Source: Coriobacteriaceae bacterium AM100-PB1-1D-6A
GTDB lineage: Bacteria; Actinomycetota; Coriobacteriia; Coriobacteriales; Coriobacteriaceae
Direction of reading: 5' to 3'
DNA length: 64,000 nt
Assembly (NCBI GenBank): GCA_027660625.1
Contig: JAQDNC010000001.1
Span: forward strand, 186,001 to 250,000
The notes beneath the pieces are model-generated. The model saw only the letters and a list, made by a program, of their open reading frames with translations. It did not search any database and had not been told where the DNA came from. The position numbers were made by a program, and so were the translations under genes. Within the stretch, counting starts at the first letter, position 1. Each line of letters opens with the position of its first letter. Below, piece after piece: positions 9,579 to 18,859 of the stretch.

Positions 9579-9648
9579 AGCTGGATGACAAAACAGCACT
9601 AAGAAGCTGGTGCTGGATGCGGGATCCTGTGGCCGCCTTCAGCCCTCG

Positions 9649-10638
9649 CTACTCGTCGTCCCCGTCGTTGGGGTCGCCCTTGAGGGTGTTGATGTCCAGG
9701 TACTGGTTATCGTCCTCTTTTTGCTGGGTCTCCGACTCCGCTTGGGTGGGGCCGCGGAACAGCTGGAATCCCTCAAATGCAATGACACCGAGCAGGGCAA
9801 TGATAATGGCGATAAAGGCAACCTTGACTGCCTGCGGAAATTCCGAGAAACGCAGTGCCTTTTCCTCGGCGTAATAATCGGCGAAGCGCTCTTCGCCCGT
9901 GCTTTTGGTATACGCCGGCGCGGACGCGGCCTCCGGGTCATATTCCGGTGCGGGCGTGGCAGCGTACGGATCGTTGGGATAATCGCTCGACGCGGTGCCA
10001 TAGTCCTCGGTCTCGATGCGACTGTTGCCAGCATAGCCATCGGAATAATCGGAATATGCCGTACCGCCCTCATAGTCTGCGGCGCTCGTGTTGGCGGCAA
10101 AAAGCGGGTTAGCTGGAACGTCGAGCGCCGGCATGCCGGTAGAGGTCTCATCCAGATCGGTTGCAGCCCAGGAATCGTAGGCAACCTGATGGGCAACGGG
10201 CTCATCGAGCCTTGCGACCGGAGGCTTGCGTGCCGCAGGAACAGGCAACTGCTGGGCGCTGTACATAACAGTGCTGTCGGCCGATTTGCCCTGCGTCGCT
10301 GCTGCGAGAAATGCCGCCGTCTCGGATGGGTCACTTGCGGGGCGGGGAGCGGGCGTGGGCGCCGAAGTGGGTGCGGGTGTAGGCGCGGGCGTCGAAACAG
10401 CCGACTGCGCAGGAGTCGGCGCAGATGCGGTCTTAGGCGCAAGTGCGGGATTGGGGCTTGACGGGCGAGCCGCGCCGCCGCCCATGAGTTCGTCGGCGGT
10501 CCACGGGCGATCATCCATCACATCGTCAAGGCTCAGCGAAAACAGGTCGTCTTCACCCTCATCGAACATGCGGTGCACATGTCCACCAATTGCCGGAATC
10601 AATCCGCGACCGGTGCATGATGCCTTGCTCAACGCCAT
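9649..10638 (-). CDS. Pro/Ala-rich protein with one C-terminal membrane helix
   Basis: A 329-residue protein starting MALSKASCTGRG; the frame extends further upstream, but this ATG follows AAAGGA. A short N-terminal domain is followed by a long low-complexity Pro/Ala/Ser/Thr stretch and a Tyr/Asp-rich segment. One hydrophobic helix (VAFIAIIIALLGVIAFEGF) near the C-terminus precedes a short acidic tail. The layout suggests a large disordered cytoplasmic region anchored by a single tail-proximal helix. A TATAAT lies at 10673-10678 on this strand, upstream of the start. No known function; probably a lineage-specific envelope protein. Confidence 0.75.
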   Translation of the reverse strand: MALSKASCTGRGLIPAIGGHVHRMFDEGEDDLFSLSLDDVMDDRPWTADELMGGGAARPSSPNPALAPKTASAPTPAQSAVSTPAPTPAPTSAPTPAPRPASDPSETAAFLAAATQGKSADSTVMYSAQQLPVPAARKPPVARLDEPVAHQVAYDSWAATDLDETSTGMPALDVPANPLFAANTSAADYEGGTAYSDYSDGYAGNSRIETEDYGTASSDYPNDPYAATPAPEYDPEAASAPAYTKSTGEERFADYYAEEKALRFSEFPQAVKVAFIAIIIALLGVIAFEGFQLFRGPTQAESETQQKEDDNQYLDINTLKGDPNDGDDE

Positions 10639-10761
10639 TCTGTTCCATCCTTTCGAAATACTAATGACATCGATTATATGGAACTTCCCAAGTGGCTCGG
10701 TCTTGGATTCGTGCTTTCCAGAACTCGCGCCCAAAAGGGGAGGGGCAATCCAGGCGAGCGC

Positions 10762-11415
10762 CTACTTGTCGCCGGCCGCCGCCTTGGCCTCATTGAGGTA
10801 GCTATAAAAACTGTACTTGGAGATGCCAAAGAACTCGCAGGCGCGCTCGCTCGACTTGGAAATGAGGAAGGCGCCGCGACGGTCGAGGTAGCCAATGGCA
10901 CGAATGCGCTCGTCTTTGGTCATGAGTGCCGCGGGCTTGCCCACAAACTGCTCGCACTCGTGCAGCAGGTCCTCGAGCAGGTCGCCGATGTTCTTGGTAA
11001 TGGGCTCGGGCTCGGTATAGCCCGTGCCGCCGGTGCCGGTAAAGGCGTCGAGCGAACGCTCAAAAGCCTTCATGAGCGTAATGTCAAAGTTAATGCCCAA
11101 AATGCCGACGGGCTTGCCTTCGTCGTTGCGGATAAAGATCGTCGACGATTTGAGCAGCTTGCCATCGGTGGTTTTGGTGAGGTATGGCTCGCGGTCGTGC
11201 ACGTCGGTGGTGCCCTCGTGCATGGACTCAAACACGATATGGCTGGGGCCGTCACCCAGTTTGCGCCCGCTGACGTGGCCGTTTTCGATCACTACGATGG
11301 AGTGGTCCACGTCCTCGGTTTCCAGATCGTGGACGACGACTTCGCAGTTGGGGCCAAATTGGAGCGCCAGGCCGTGTGCTAGGCGCTTGTAAAACTCAAT
11401 CTGTGCGGGGGTCAT
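10762..11415 (-). CDS. YheO-type PAS/HTH transcriptional regulator
   Basis: A 217-residue regulator. The N-terminal YheO PAS-like sensor domain (about 1-130, with HDLETEDVDHSIVVIENG and KSSTIFIRNDEGKPVGILGIN) is followed by a C-terminal helix-turn-helix (SERACEFFGISKYSFYSYL). The chosen ATG follows AGGAAGG; an upstream in-frame extension lacks support. It is divergent from dpaL across 277 bases, the classic place for a local regulator, so it probably senses an amino-acid-like metabolite and controls the purine/diaminopropionate locus. The E. coli relative DauR controls D-amino-acid catabolism. The target assignment is inference. Confidence 0.85.
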   Translation of the reverse strand: MTPAQIEFYKRLAHGLALQFGPNCEVVVHDLETEDVDHSIVVIENGHVSGRKLGDGPSHIVFESMHEGTTDVHDREPYLTKTTDGKLLKSSTIFIRNDEGKPVGILGINFDITLMKAFERSLDAFTGTGGTGYTEPEPITKNIGDLLEDLLHECEQFVGKPAALMTKDERIRAIGYLDRRGAFLISKSSERACEFFGISKYSFYSYLNEAKAAAGDK

Positions 11416-11692
11416 GGGTGCCTTCCTAAAAATTAGTTTGGGCACACTTTGCCATAAACCACACTTGACCGCAAACAAATCCATCAACAAGGCAATTCAT
11501 GACCGTTCGGCGGCGAAAAAGTACCGATTACGGCAACAAACAATTCGTTAGGTACGCCAATCAAAAAGTGTGATAGAACATTACTAACAAACTTTTTGTT
11601 TGGCATCCACATAAAAGTTCAGCCGTGTGAATGGGATCGGGCTGAAACGCGTATGCGGGGGCCGGCAAGAGAGGACTTAAGGAGTTCACCGT
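11416..11692. promoter_or_regulatory. Divergent control region between YheO regulator and dpaL
   Basis: This 277-base AT-richer spacer carries a perfect inverted repeat CAAAC-TTTTT-GTTTG (11588-11602) about 90 bases before dpaL. CACACTT occurs at 11443-11449 and 11460-11466 in one orientation and at 11566-11572 in the other. These are plausible operators. I found no clean paired -35/-10 match, so promoter positions are not called. Confidence 0.5.
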
Positions 11693-12907
11693 ATGGCCGA
11701 TAAGATCCAGTGGGCGGGCAACACGATGCCCAAGAGCGATGACAAGCACTTGGGAATCATGAGCCTCGACCACGTGAAGAAGGCCCGTGCCTTCCACCAG
11801 TCGTTCCCTCAATATACCGTCACTCCGCTTGCCCGTCTGGACGGTCAGGCTGCGCGCCTGGGCCTGTCCAACCTGTGCGTTAAGGACGAGAGCTATCGCT
11901 TTGGCCTCAACGCCTTTAAGGTTCTGGGCGGCTCGTTTGCCATGGCCAACTACATTGCCGATGAGACCGGCAAGGACGTTGCCGACTGCACCTTCGATTA
12001 CCTGACTTCCGATCAGCTTGCCAAGGACTTTGGCCAGGCCACCTTCTTTACCGCCACCGACGGCAACCATGGCCGCGGCGTGGCATGGGCTGCCAACAAG
12101 CTGGGTCAGAAGGCCGTCGTGCACATGCCCAAGGGTTCCACCAAGCCCCGCTTCGACAACATCGCCGCTGAGGGCGCCACGGTGACCATCGAAGAGGTCA
12201 ACTACGACGAGTGCGTGCGCATGGCCGCCGCCGAGGCCGACGCCTGCGAGCGCGGCGTCATCGTTCAGGACACCGCCTGGGAGGGCTACGAGAAGATCCC
12301 GTCTTGGATTATGGAGGGCTACGGCACCATGGCTTCCGAGGCTGCCGAGCAGCTGCGCGAGATGGCCATCAACCGCCCGACGCACGTCTTTGTCCAGGCC
12401 GGTGTAGGCTCGCTCGCCGGCGCCGTGGTGGGCTACTTCACCAACCTGTATCCCGATAACCCGCCCACCTTCGTCGTGGTTGAGTGCGCGCCTGCCGCCT
12501 GCCTGTACAAGGGCGCTGCCGCCGGCGACGGTGACCCGCGCATCGTGGACGGCGACATGCCCTCCATCATGGCCGGTCTGTGCTGCGGTGAGCCCAACAT
12601 CCTGGGCTGGGATATCCTGCGCAACCACGCCACCGCCTTCGTGTCCTGCCCCGACTGGGTCACCGCTCGCGGCATGCGCACCCTGGGCGCTCCCGAGAAG
12701 GGCGACCCGCGCGTCATCTCCGGCGAGTCCGGCGCTGTGACCACCGGTCTGGTCGAGACTCTCATGCTCGATCCCGAGTACGCCGAGCTCAAGGAACTCA
12801 TCGGCCTGGACAAGACGAGCTCCGTGCTCTGCTTCTCCACCGAGGGCGATACGGATCCCGACCAGTATCGCCGCATTGTTTGGGAAGGCGAATATCCCAC
12901 TTGCTAA
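11693..12907 (+). CDS. dpaL: 2,3-Diaminopropionate ammonia-lyase (YgeX type)
   Basis: A 404-residue PLP enzyme that eliminates both amino groups of 2,3-diaminopropionate to give pyruvate and ammonia. The PLP lysine is K76 in FGLNAFKVLGGSFA. DGNHGRGVAWAA (cofactor ring contact) and the glycine-rich loop VGSLAGAVVGYF follow. Length is normal. The start follows AAGGAG. It leads an operon-like series dpaL-ygeY-ygeW that matches the E. coli ygeX-ygeY-ygeW set, which recent work links to anaerobic purine and uric acid breakdown in gut bacteria. Confidence 0.95.
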   Translation: MADKIQWAGNTMPKSDDKHLGIMSLDHVKKARAFHQSFPQYTVTPLARLDGQAARLGLSNLCVKDESYRFGLNAFKVLGGSFAMANYIADETGKDVADCTFDYLTSDQLAKDFGQATFFTATDGNHGRGVAWAANKLGQKAVVHMPKGSTKPRFDNIAAEGATVTIEEVNYDECVRMAAAEADACERGVIVQDTAWEGYEKIPSWIMEGYGTMASEAAEQLREMAINRPTHVFVQAGVGSLAGAVVGYFTNLYPDNPPTFVVVECAPAACLYKGAAAGDGDPRIVDGDMPSIMAGLCCGEPNILGWDILRNHATAFVSCPDWVTARGMRTLGAPEKGDPRVISGESGAVTTGLVETLMLDPEYAELKELIGLDKTSSVLCFSTEGDTDPDQYRRIVWEGEYPTC

Positions 12908-12981
12908 TCGTTGGGGCGGAGTAAATAGGTATCGCTCCGCCACCTCAAAGGTAGATTCCTTCGTTTGAAAGGTTATGAACA

Positions 12982-14367
12982 ATGGCTAAAGAACTCGATT
13001 TCGACGCTATCAAGGCTGCTGCTGAGTCTCATCGTGCTGATATGACTCGCTTCCTGCGCGCTATGATCTCCCATCCCTCTGAGTCCTGCGAGGAGGGTGA
13101 GGTTGTTGCTTGCATCAAGGCCGAGATGGAGAACCTTGGCTATGACGAGGTCAAGGTCGACGGCCTGGGCAACGTTATGGGCTTTATGGGCGAGGGCGAC
13201 AAGATCATCGCCATCGACTCCCACATCGACACCGTCGGCATCGGCAACATCGAGAACTGGGATGCCGATCCCTACGAGGGCTACGAGACCGATGAGATCA
13301 TCTACGGCCGCGGCGGCTCCGACCAGGAGGGCGGCATGGCTTCTGCTACCTACGCTGCCAAGATGATGAAGGACATGGGCCTCATCCCCGAGGGCTACAA
13401 GATCATGGTCGTCGGCACCGTCCAGGAAGAGGACTGCGACGGCATGTGCTGGCAGTACATCTACAACAAGGACGGCATTAAGCCCGAGTTCGTCATTTCC
13501 ACCGAGCCCACCGACGGCGGCATCTACCGCGGTCACCGCGGCCGCATGGAGATCCGCGTCGACGTTCACGGCACCTCCTGCCACGGCTCCGCTCCCGACC
13601 GCGGCGACAACGCCATCTACAAGATGGCCGACATCATCGCCGACGTCCGCGCCCTCAACAACAACGGCTGCGACGAGTCGACCGACATCAAGGGTCTCGT
13701 CAAGATGCTCGACCCCAAGTACAATCCCGAGCACTTCGAGGATGCCCGCTTCCTGGGCCGCGGCACCTGCACCGTCAGCCAGATCTTCTACACCAGCCCC
13801 AGCCGTTGCGCCGTGGCCGACTCCTGCGCCATCTCCATCGACCGTCGCATGACCGCCGGTGAAACCTGGGAGTCCTGCCTGGACGAGATCCGCAACCTGC
13901 CGGCTGCCAAGAAGTACGGCGACGACGTGAAGGTCTCCATGTACATGTACGACCGTCCGTCCTGGACCGGCGAGGTCTACGAGACCGAGGCTTACTTCCC
14001 CACGTGGATCAACAAGGAGACCGCTCCGCACGTCAAGGCTCTCGTCGACGCCCACAAGGCCATGTTCGGTGACGAGCGCATCGGCTGCGAGCCCAGCATG
14101 GACAAGCGCACCGGTCGCCCGCTGTGCGACAAGTGGACCTTTTCCACGAACTGCGTTTCCATCCAGGGCCGCTACGGCATCCCCTGCGTGGGCTTTGGCC
14201 CGGGTGCCGAGTCTCAGGCTCACGCTCCCAACGAGGTCACCTACAAGGACGACCTGGTCACCGCTGCTGCCATGTACGTGGCTGCCCTGAACCTCTACGA
14301 TCCGAGCAAGGCCGATGGCGACGCCACCGTGTTCCGCGCCGGTCTGACCAACAACAAGATTGATTAG
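12982..14367 (+). CDS. ygeY: YgeY family selenium-metabolism-linked M20 hydrolase
   Basis: A 461-residue M20-family metallohydrolase. Metal-ligand motifs are [19 protein letters not shown] (bridging Asp) and VQEEDCDG (catalytic Glu pair), then the dimerisation insert with [15 protein letters not shown] and a late ligand region SQAHAPNEV. The family is consistently found with ygeW/ygeX and selenium-dependent molybdenum hydroxylase genes and probably hydrolyses a purine-derived acylamino intermediate. The exact substrate is not shown by the sequence. It lies 74 bases after dpaL. Confidence 0.93.
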   Translation: MAKELDFDAIKAAAESHRADMTRFLRAMISHPSESCEEGEVVACIKAEMENLGYDEVKVDGLGNVMGFMGEGDKIIAIDSHIDTVGIGNIENWDADPYEGYETDEIIYGRGGSDQEGGMASATYAAKMMKDMGLIPEGYKIMVVGTVQEEDCDGMCWQYIYNKDGIKPEFVISTEPTDGGIYRGHRGRMEIRVDVHGTSCHGSAPDRGDNAIYKMADIIADVRALNNNGCDESTDIKGLVKMLDPKYNPEHFEDARFLGRGTCTVSQIFYTSPSRCAVADSCAISIDRRMTAGETWESCLDEIRNLPAAKKYGDDVKVSMYMYDRPSWTGEVYETEAYFPTWINKETAPHVKALVDAHKAMFGDERIGCEPSMDKRTGRPLCDKWTFSTNCVSIQGRYGIPCVGFGPGAESQAHAPNEVTYKDDLVTAAAMYVAALNLYDPSKADGDATVFRAGLTNNKID

Positions 14368-14568
14368 TCCCATTCCTCGATTTTGTTGAGCCGGGGGCTG
14401 CTCGTGTCCCCAGCACCCCCTGTTGACTTGGGGCCCGCGGTCGTTATCTCCCATGCTTCCTCAACGGTGGCGGGTCCTCGTCATGGTGCTCTGCATGTTC
14501 TAGCCACACGCGCATGCCGGAGCACATCTACTCATTGCGATCGTTTCATCTTTAGAAAGGACATTTCC

Positions 14569-15771
14569 ATGGACGCCAAGTTTACCGAGCTCGTCGAGCA
14601 GCTGAACGGCCTCGATTTTAAGGGCATGTACGGCAGCGACTTCCTGCACACCTGGGATAAGACCACCGATGAGCTCAAGGCTCTCTACATCGTTGCCGAC
14701 GCCCTGCGCGAGCTGCGTGAGAACAACGTTTCGTCCAAGATCTTCGACTCGGGCCTGGCCGTCTCCCTGTTCCGCGACAACTCCACCCGTACGCGCTTCT
14801 CCTTCTCTAAGGCCGCCAACCTGCTCGGCCTCGAGCTGCAGGACCTGGACGAGAAGAAGTCCCAGATCGCTCACGGCGAGACCGTCCGCGAGACCGCTAC
14901 CATGATCTCCTTCATGGCCGACGTCATCGGCATCCGCGACGACATGTACATCGGCAAGGGCGACGCCTACATGGCCGAGGTCTCCGAGTCTGTCCAGCAG
15001 GCCTACGAGGACGGCGTTCTGGATCACCGTCCCACGCTCATCTCCCTGCAGTCCGATTCCGACCACCCCACGCAGTCCTCTGCCGACATGCTCTACCTCA
15101 TCAACGAGTTTGGCGGCCTCGAGAACCTCAAGGGCAAGAAGGTTGCCGTCACCTGGGCCTATTCGCCTTCTTACGGCAAGCCGCTGTCCTGCCCGCAGTC
15201 GCTGATCAGCCTGCTGCCCCGTTTTGGCATGGACGTCACCCTGGCCCACCCCGAGGGCTACGATCTCATGCCCGAGGTCGTCGAGCGCGCCAAGGGCTAT
15301 GCCGCCGAGTCCGGCACCACCTTTAAGCAGGTCAACACCATGGCTGAGGCCTTCGAGGGCGCCGACATCGTGATCCCCAAGAGCTGGGCTCCGTTTGCCG
15401 CCATGGAGAAGCGCACCAACCTGTACGCCGAGGGCGACGACGCCGGCATCGCTGCGCTCGAGAAGGAGCTGCTCGCTCAGAACGCCACCCATCAGGATTG
15501 GTGCTCCACGACCGAGCTCATGGAGAAGACCGCCAACGGCCAGGACACCATCTTTATGCATCCGCTGCCCGCCGACATCTCTGGTGTCTCTTGCGAGCAC
15601 GGCGAGGTCAACGCCGACGTCTTTGACATGCACCGCGTGGGCATGTACAAGGAGGCCAGCTACAAGCCGTACGCCATCGCAGCCATGATGTTCCTGCAGA
15701 AGGTTGCCGATCCCGCCGCTACCCTCAAGGCCCTCGACGAGCGCAACACCGCCCGTTGGTTCCAGCCCTAA
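14569..15771 (+). CDS. ygeW: Knotted carbamoyltransferase YgeW
   Basis: A 400-residue member of the aspartate/ornithine carbamoyltransferase fold. The carbamoyl-phosphate motif STRTR is at 72-76 (LFRDNSTRTRFSFSK), and FMHPLPADISG near the C-terminus holds the second-domain loop. The frame is open 186 bases further upstream, but the ATG at 14569 follows AGAAAGG and gives the family length. The natural substrate is not ornithine or aspartate in the characterised relative. In this locus it fits phosphorolysis of a carbamoyl intermediate of purine breakdown to carbamoyl phosphate for ATP. Confidence 0.94.
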   Translation: MDAKFTELVEQLNGLDFKGMYGSDFLHTWDKTTDELKALYIVADALRELRENNVSSKIFDSGLAVSLFRDNSTRTRFSFSKAANLLGLELQDLDEKKSQIAHGETVRETATMISFMADVIGIRDDMYIGKGDAYMAEVSESVQQAYEDGVLDHRPTLISLQSDSDHPTQSSADMLYLINEFGGLENLKGKKVAVTWAYSPSYGKPLSCPQSLISLLPRFGMDVTLAHPEGYDLMPEVVERAKGYAAESGTTFKQVNTMAEAFEGADIVIPKSWAPFAAMEKRTNLYAEGDDAGIAALEKELLAQNATHQDWCSTTELMEKTANGQDTIFMHPLPADISGVSCEHGEVNADVFDMHRVGMYKEASYKPYAIAAMMFLQKVADPAATLKALDERNTARWFQP

Positions 15772-15794
15772 AGCCGCGCTGAGGTAAGCCATGT

Positions 15795-15833
15795 AAAGGG
15801 GGCGCTCTGCCAACCGGCGGGGTGCCCCTTTTT
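15795..15833 (+). terminator. Terminator after ygeW
   Basis: AAAGGGGGCGC pairs with GTGCCCCTTTT (15822-15832) with G-U wobbles, loop of 16 bases, ending in a T5 run. It separates the dpaL-ygeY-ygeW unit from the mocA-hyuA unit. Confidence 0.75.
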
Positions 15834-15921
15834 GCATCGTGGGCGTGCGGGATAAGCGCTTTCGATGTAGATGCCCCGCGACGCGAGTTATGGGTACGAT
15901 GGTTTCAGGGGAGGTATCGCC

Positions 15922-16536
15922 ATGAAACTCGGTTGCGTCATTATGGCTTCGGGCGAGGGCAAGCGGTTTGGCTCTAACAAGATGCTTGCCGATATCTATG
16001 GCAAGCCGCTGATTGCCCGGACTATCGATTCGGTTCCCCGGGGCTTTGACGTCGTGGTTTCGACGCGTTGGCCCGAGGTCGCCCAGATTTGCGAGGACAA
16101 GCATTGCCCGTGCGTGCTGCACGATGGCAAGCTCAGGAGCGAAGGCGTCCGTGCGGGCCTTTCGTGGGGGGCGAGCCGCGGCTGGAAGGGTTGCCTCTTT
16201 TTGCCGGGCGACCAGCCGCTCGTGAGTTCGGATTCTTTTGAGGCCATGGTTCGCGCGTTTGATGAGCGTGGCCGCAAGTATCCGGTGCGTCTTGCGTGCA
16301 ACGGTGAGCCTTCGAGCCCGGTGCTCTTTCCGGCGGAACTGTTCGATGCACTTATGTGTCTTGAGGGTAAGGACGGCGGCGGTTCGATCCTCAAGGACCG
16401 TACCGACGTGGTGCTGGTCGAGGCGCGTGCCTACGAGCTGTGGGACGTCGATACCGCCAAGGGACAGCAACGCATAACGGAGCATATCGCCGCCTGCTCG
16501 TATTTTGATCGCGTGGCCAACTGCATCAATCAATAA
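15922..16536 (+). CDS. MobA/MocA-like nucleotidyltransferase (molybdenum cofactor)
   Basis: A 204-residue NTP-transferase of the MocA type, which adds CMP to molybdopterin to make the cytosine-dinucleotide cofactor used by xanthine-dehydrogenase-family hydroxylases. The nucleotide-binding start is CVIMASGEGKRFGSNKM, with the metal/NTP segment FLPGDQPLVSSDSF and C-terminal DVDTAKGQQ. ATG 15922 follows GGGGAGG. It ends 9 bases before hyuA, and yqeC, yqeB and xdhC are nearby, which supports a role in maturing a molybdenum hydroxylase rather than MobA in general metabolism. Confidence 0.88.
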   Translation: MKLGCVIMASGEGKRFGSNKMLADIYGKPLIARTIDSVPRGFDVVVSTRWPEVAQICEDKHCPCVLHDGKLRSEGVRAGLSWGASRGWKGCLFLPGDQPLVSSDSFEAMVRAFDERGRKYPVRLACNGEPSSPVLFPAELFDALMCLEGKDGGGSILKDRTDVVLVEARAYELWDVDTAKGQQRITEHIAACSYFDRVANCINQ

Positions 16537-16545
16537 GGAGCAATA

Positions 16546-17913
16546 ATGATCATCATCAAAAACGGCGCGCTCGTGACGCCCCAGGGGCTTCGCCGCGCCG
16601 ATCTTGCCATGGATGGCGATAAGATCGTGCGGATTGCCGCGGCGATTGAGCCGGCCGAGGGCGATACCGTCGAGGATGCTGCGGGCTGCTGGGTGTTCCC
16701 GGGCTTTATCGATGGGCACACGCACATGCAGTGCTGGACCGGCATGGATTGGACAGCCGATAGCTTTGAGACCGGCACGCGCGCGGCTGCCTGCGGCGGC
16801 ACGACGACCATTGTGGACTACGCGACGGCCGATCGCGGCGTGACCATGCCCGATGCCTTGGTCGAGTGGCATCATCGCGCCGACGGCACCTGCACCGCCA
16901 ACTATGCCTTCCATATGGCGCTTGCCGAGTGGAATGAGCGCAACCGCGCCGATCTTTCGGCCATGCGCGAGGCGGGCGTGTCGTCGTTTAAGACCTACTT
17001 TGCCTACGACCATCTGCGCCTGGACGATGCCGAGACGCTCGAGGTGCTGGAGGAGCTCAAGCGCGTGGGCGGTATCCTGTGCGTGCATTGCGAGAACGGC
17101 ACGTTGGTCAACGCGCTGCAGAAGCGCGTGTTTGAGCAGGGTATCCACGGGCCCGAGGGCCATGCGCTCAGCCGTCCGGACGTGTGTGAGGCCGAGGCCG
17201 TGAGCCGCCTGCTGTATCTGGCGCACTTGGCCGGGGACGCTCCGGTCAACGTGGTGCACCTTTCGACCAAGCTGGGGCTCGAGGCCATTCGCGCTGCCAA
17301 AGCGCGCGGGCAGAAGAACATCTATGTCGAGACATGCCCTCAGTATCTGATGCTCGACGACACCTGCTATCTGGAGCAGGGCGAGGACGGCTTTGCGGGC
17401 GCCAAGTACGTGATGAGCCCGCCGCTGCGCCATGCCGGTGACCGTGCCGCGCTGCGCGAGGCGCTTGTGGCTGGCGAGATCGATACTATTGCGACCGATC
17501 ATTGCAGCTTTAACCTGCACGGGCAAAAGGACCGAGGACGCGATGATTTCCGCGCGATTCCCAACGGCGGGCCCGGCGTGGAGCATCGTCCCGTTGCGAT
17601 TGCCACGAGCTTTGAGGGACAGCTGGGTCCCGAGGATCTGTGCCGCTTGATGAGCGAGAATCCGGCGCGCGTTTTTGGCATGTATCCGCGCAAGGGCTGT
17701 CTTGCCGAGGGCGCCGATGCCGACGTGTGCGTGTGGGATCCGTGCGCGCGTTGGACGATCAGCGCCGCGACGCAGCATCAGGCCGTGGACTACACGCCGC
17801 TCGAGGGCTTTGAGGCACATGGCCGCGCCAAGGCCGTGTTTGTGAACGGCGTGCTGGCGGCACGCGACGGCGAGCCCACCGGAGCCCAACCCGGCCGCTA
17901 CGTCCCCCGCTAG
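16546..17913 (+). CDS. hyuA: Dihydropyrimidinase/hydantoinase-type amidohydrolase (HyuA)
   Basis: A 455-residue cyclic amidohydrolase. Ligands visible are HTH at 58-60 (FIDGHTHMQ), the bridging carboxylated Lys in SSFKTYFAYDH, VHCEN, VVHLST and the catalytic Asp in IATDHCSF. The family opens cyclic ureides such as hydantoins and dihydropyrimidines. In the gut purine pathway the HyuA homologue is one of the core genes, so allantoin or a related ring is a likely substrate. The start follows AAGGAG, 9 bases after the mocA-like gene. Confidence 0.93.
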   Translation: MIIIKNGALVTPQGLRRADLAMDGDKIVRIAAAIEPAEGDTVEDAAGCWVFPGFIDGHTHMQCWTGMDWTADSFETGTRAAACGGTTTIVDYATADRGVTMPDALVEWHHRADGTCTANYAFHMALAEWNERNRADLSAMREAGVSSFKTYFAYDHLRLDDAETLEVLEELKRVGGILCVHCENGTLVNALQKRVFEQGIHGPEGHALSRPDVCEAEAVSRLLYLAHLAGDAPVNVVHLSTKLGLEAIRAAKARGQKNIYVETCPQYLMLDDTCYLEQGEDGFAGAKYVMSPPLRHAGDRAALREALVAGEIDTIATDHCSFNLHGQKDRGRDDFRAIPNGGPGVEHRPVAIATSFEGQLGPEDLCRLMSENPARVFGMYPRKGCLAEGADADVCVWDPCARWTISAATQHQAVDYTPLEGFEAHGRAKAVFVNGVLAARDGEPTGAQPGRYVPR

Positions 17914-17933
17914 CAGCAAAGATGCCGTGTCCC

Positions 17934-18012
17934 CTCCTCAGTTGCGGTGAAATACGGACTGTTTGCGGCCGTCGGGCGGCCAAACAGTCCGTATTTCACC
18001 GCAACTGAGGAG
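17934..18012. repeat. Palindromic intergenic repeat, copy 1 of 3
   Basis: Perfect 32-base inverted arms (17934-17965 and 17981-18012) containing GTTGCGGTGAAATACGGACT, with a 15-base GC-rich centre. It lies between the converging hyuA and yqeC genes, where it could also terminate both. Related copies are at 20726-20790 and 61213-61277. Confidence 0.9.
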
Positions 18013-18022
18013 ATGGGGCCGG

Positions 18023-18757
18023 CTACTTGAGGCTGCTGGCGACGACGGGGTGGTCGAGGGCTGCCTCGAAGCGATCTGCCATCGTTGGATCGGCAAGCGT
18101 GTCGACTTGGTTGAGCATGATGCGGGCATTGTCGAGGTTCAGCATCTGCAGCTCGGCATTGAGCACCATGGCGACGCGCTCTGGGGTGGCAGCGTCGGTG
18201 GGCTCGCAGCCGCAGCGCTCGCAGAAGAGCTCGGGGCGGTGGACAACCTTGGCGACGGGCTTGCCCAGCCCTGAGGCGCCGACGACCCAGACAACGTTTG
18301 CCGTGGCGGCGGGAATTACCGGCTCCCAGGCGGCATGCGCCTTGAGCGGGAGTCGCTTGCTGCCATCTGCCTCGGCCAACACATAGTCAAAGCGCTGCGC
18401 CAGCTGGTCGAGCGGCTCAGCGGGGGCGGAGAGCTTGCCTGTCTCCGGGTCCAAGACGCCTGCCTGGCAGATGCTTCCGCGCACAAGGCCCGCGCAGGCC
18501 TCGCAGGTGCAGCCGGGGGCGTGTAAGGCACCTGGCTTCCAAGGTGCGGCGTCCAGGCGACGATTCGACCCGTCCCATGGCACGCCGGCAACGGGAAGCA
18601 TATGCGTGGTGGTACAGAGGAGCACGCGGCCGCCAGCGCGCATGAGCTCAAGACCCAGCGTCTTGAGCAAGGTCGACTTGCCGCCGCTGCCGATAATCGC
18701 GGTAATGCCCGGCTCGATCCTGAGCGCCGAGGCAAGATTGCCGCTAACCGTTTCCAT
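18023..18757 (-). CDS. yqeC: Selenium cofactor biosynthesis protein YqeC
   Basis: A 244-residue P-loop protein. The N-terminal IIGSGGKSTLLKTLG is the nucleotide-binding loop, LLCTTTHM and VLAEADGSKRLPLKAH are family hallmarks, and a CTCEAC pair lies in the insert. YqeC is a phylogenetic marker for selenium-dependent molybdenum hydroxylases, needed with YqeB and SelD to place the labile selenium on the cofactor. It is convergent with hyuA and divergent from yqeB. Confidence 0.92.
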   Translation of the reverse strand: METVSGNLASALRIEPGITAIIGSGGKSTLLKTLGLELMRAGGRVLLCTTTHMLPVAGVPWDGSNRRLDAAPWKPGALHAPGCTCEACAGLVRGSICQAGVLDPETGKLSAPAEPLDQLAQRFDYVLAEADGSKRLPLKAHAAWEPVIPAATANVVWVVGASGLGKPVAKVVHRPELFCERCGCEPTDAATPERVAMVLNAELQMLNLDNARIMLNQVDTLADPTMADRFEAALDHPVVASSLK

Positions 18758-18859
18758 CTGTTCACCGCCGTATAATGCTGCGATAAGAAATAATCATCAG
18801 AGTAGCGGTCGAACCGCTTTTGCTCTGCTCAAACCGTAGCACAGGGAGGTGCCCCGGGA

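Noticed and set aside
9147..9599. A 150-codon minus-strand frame across the remnant zone.
   Set aside because: Arg/Cys-rich composition, spans a terminator and overlaps a better candidate in another frame.
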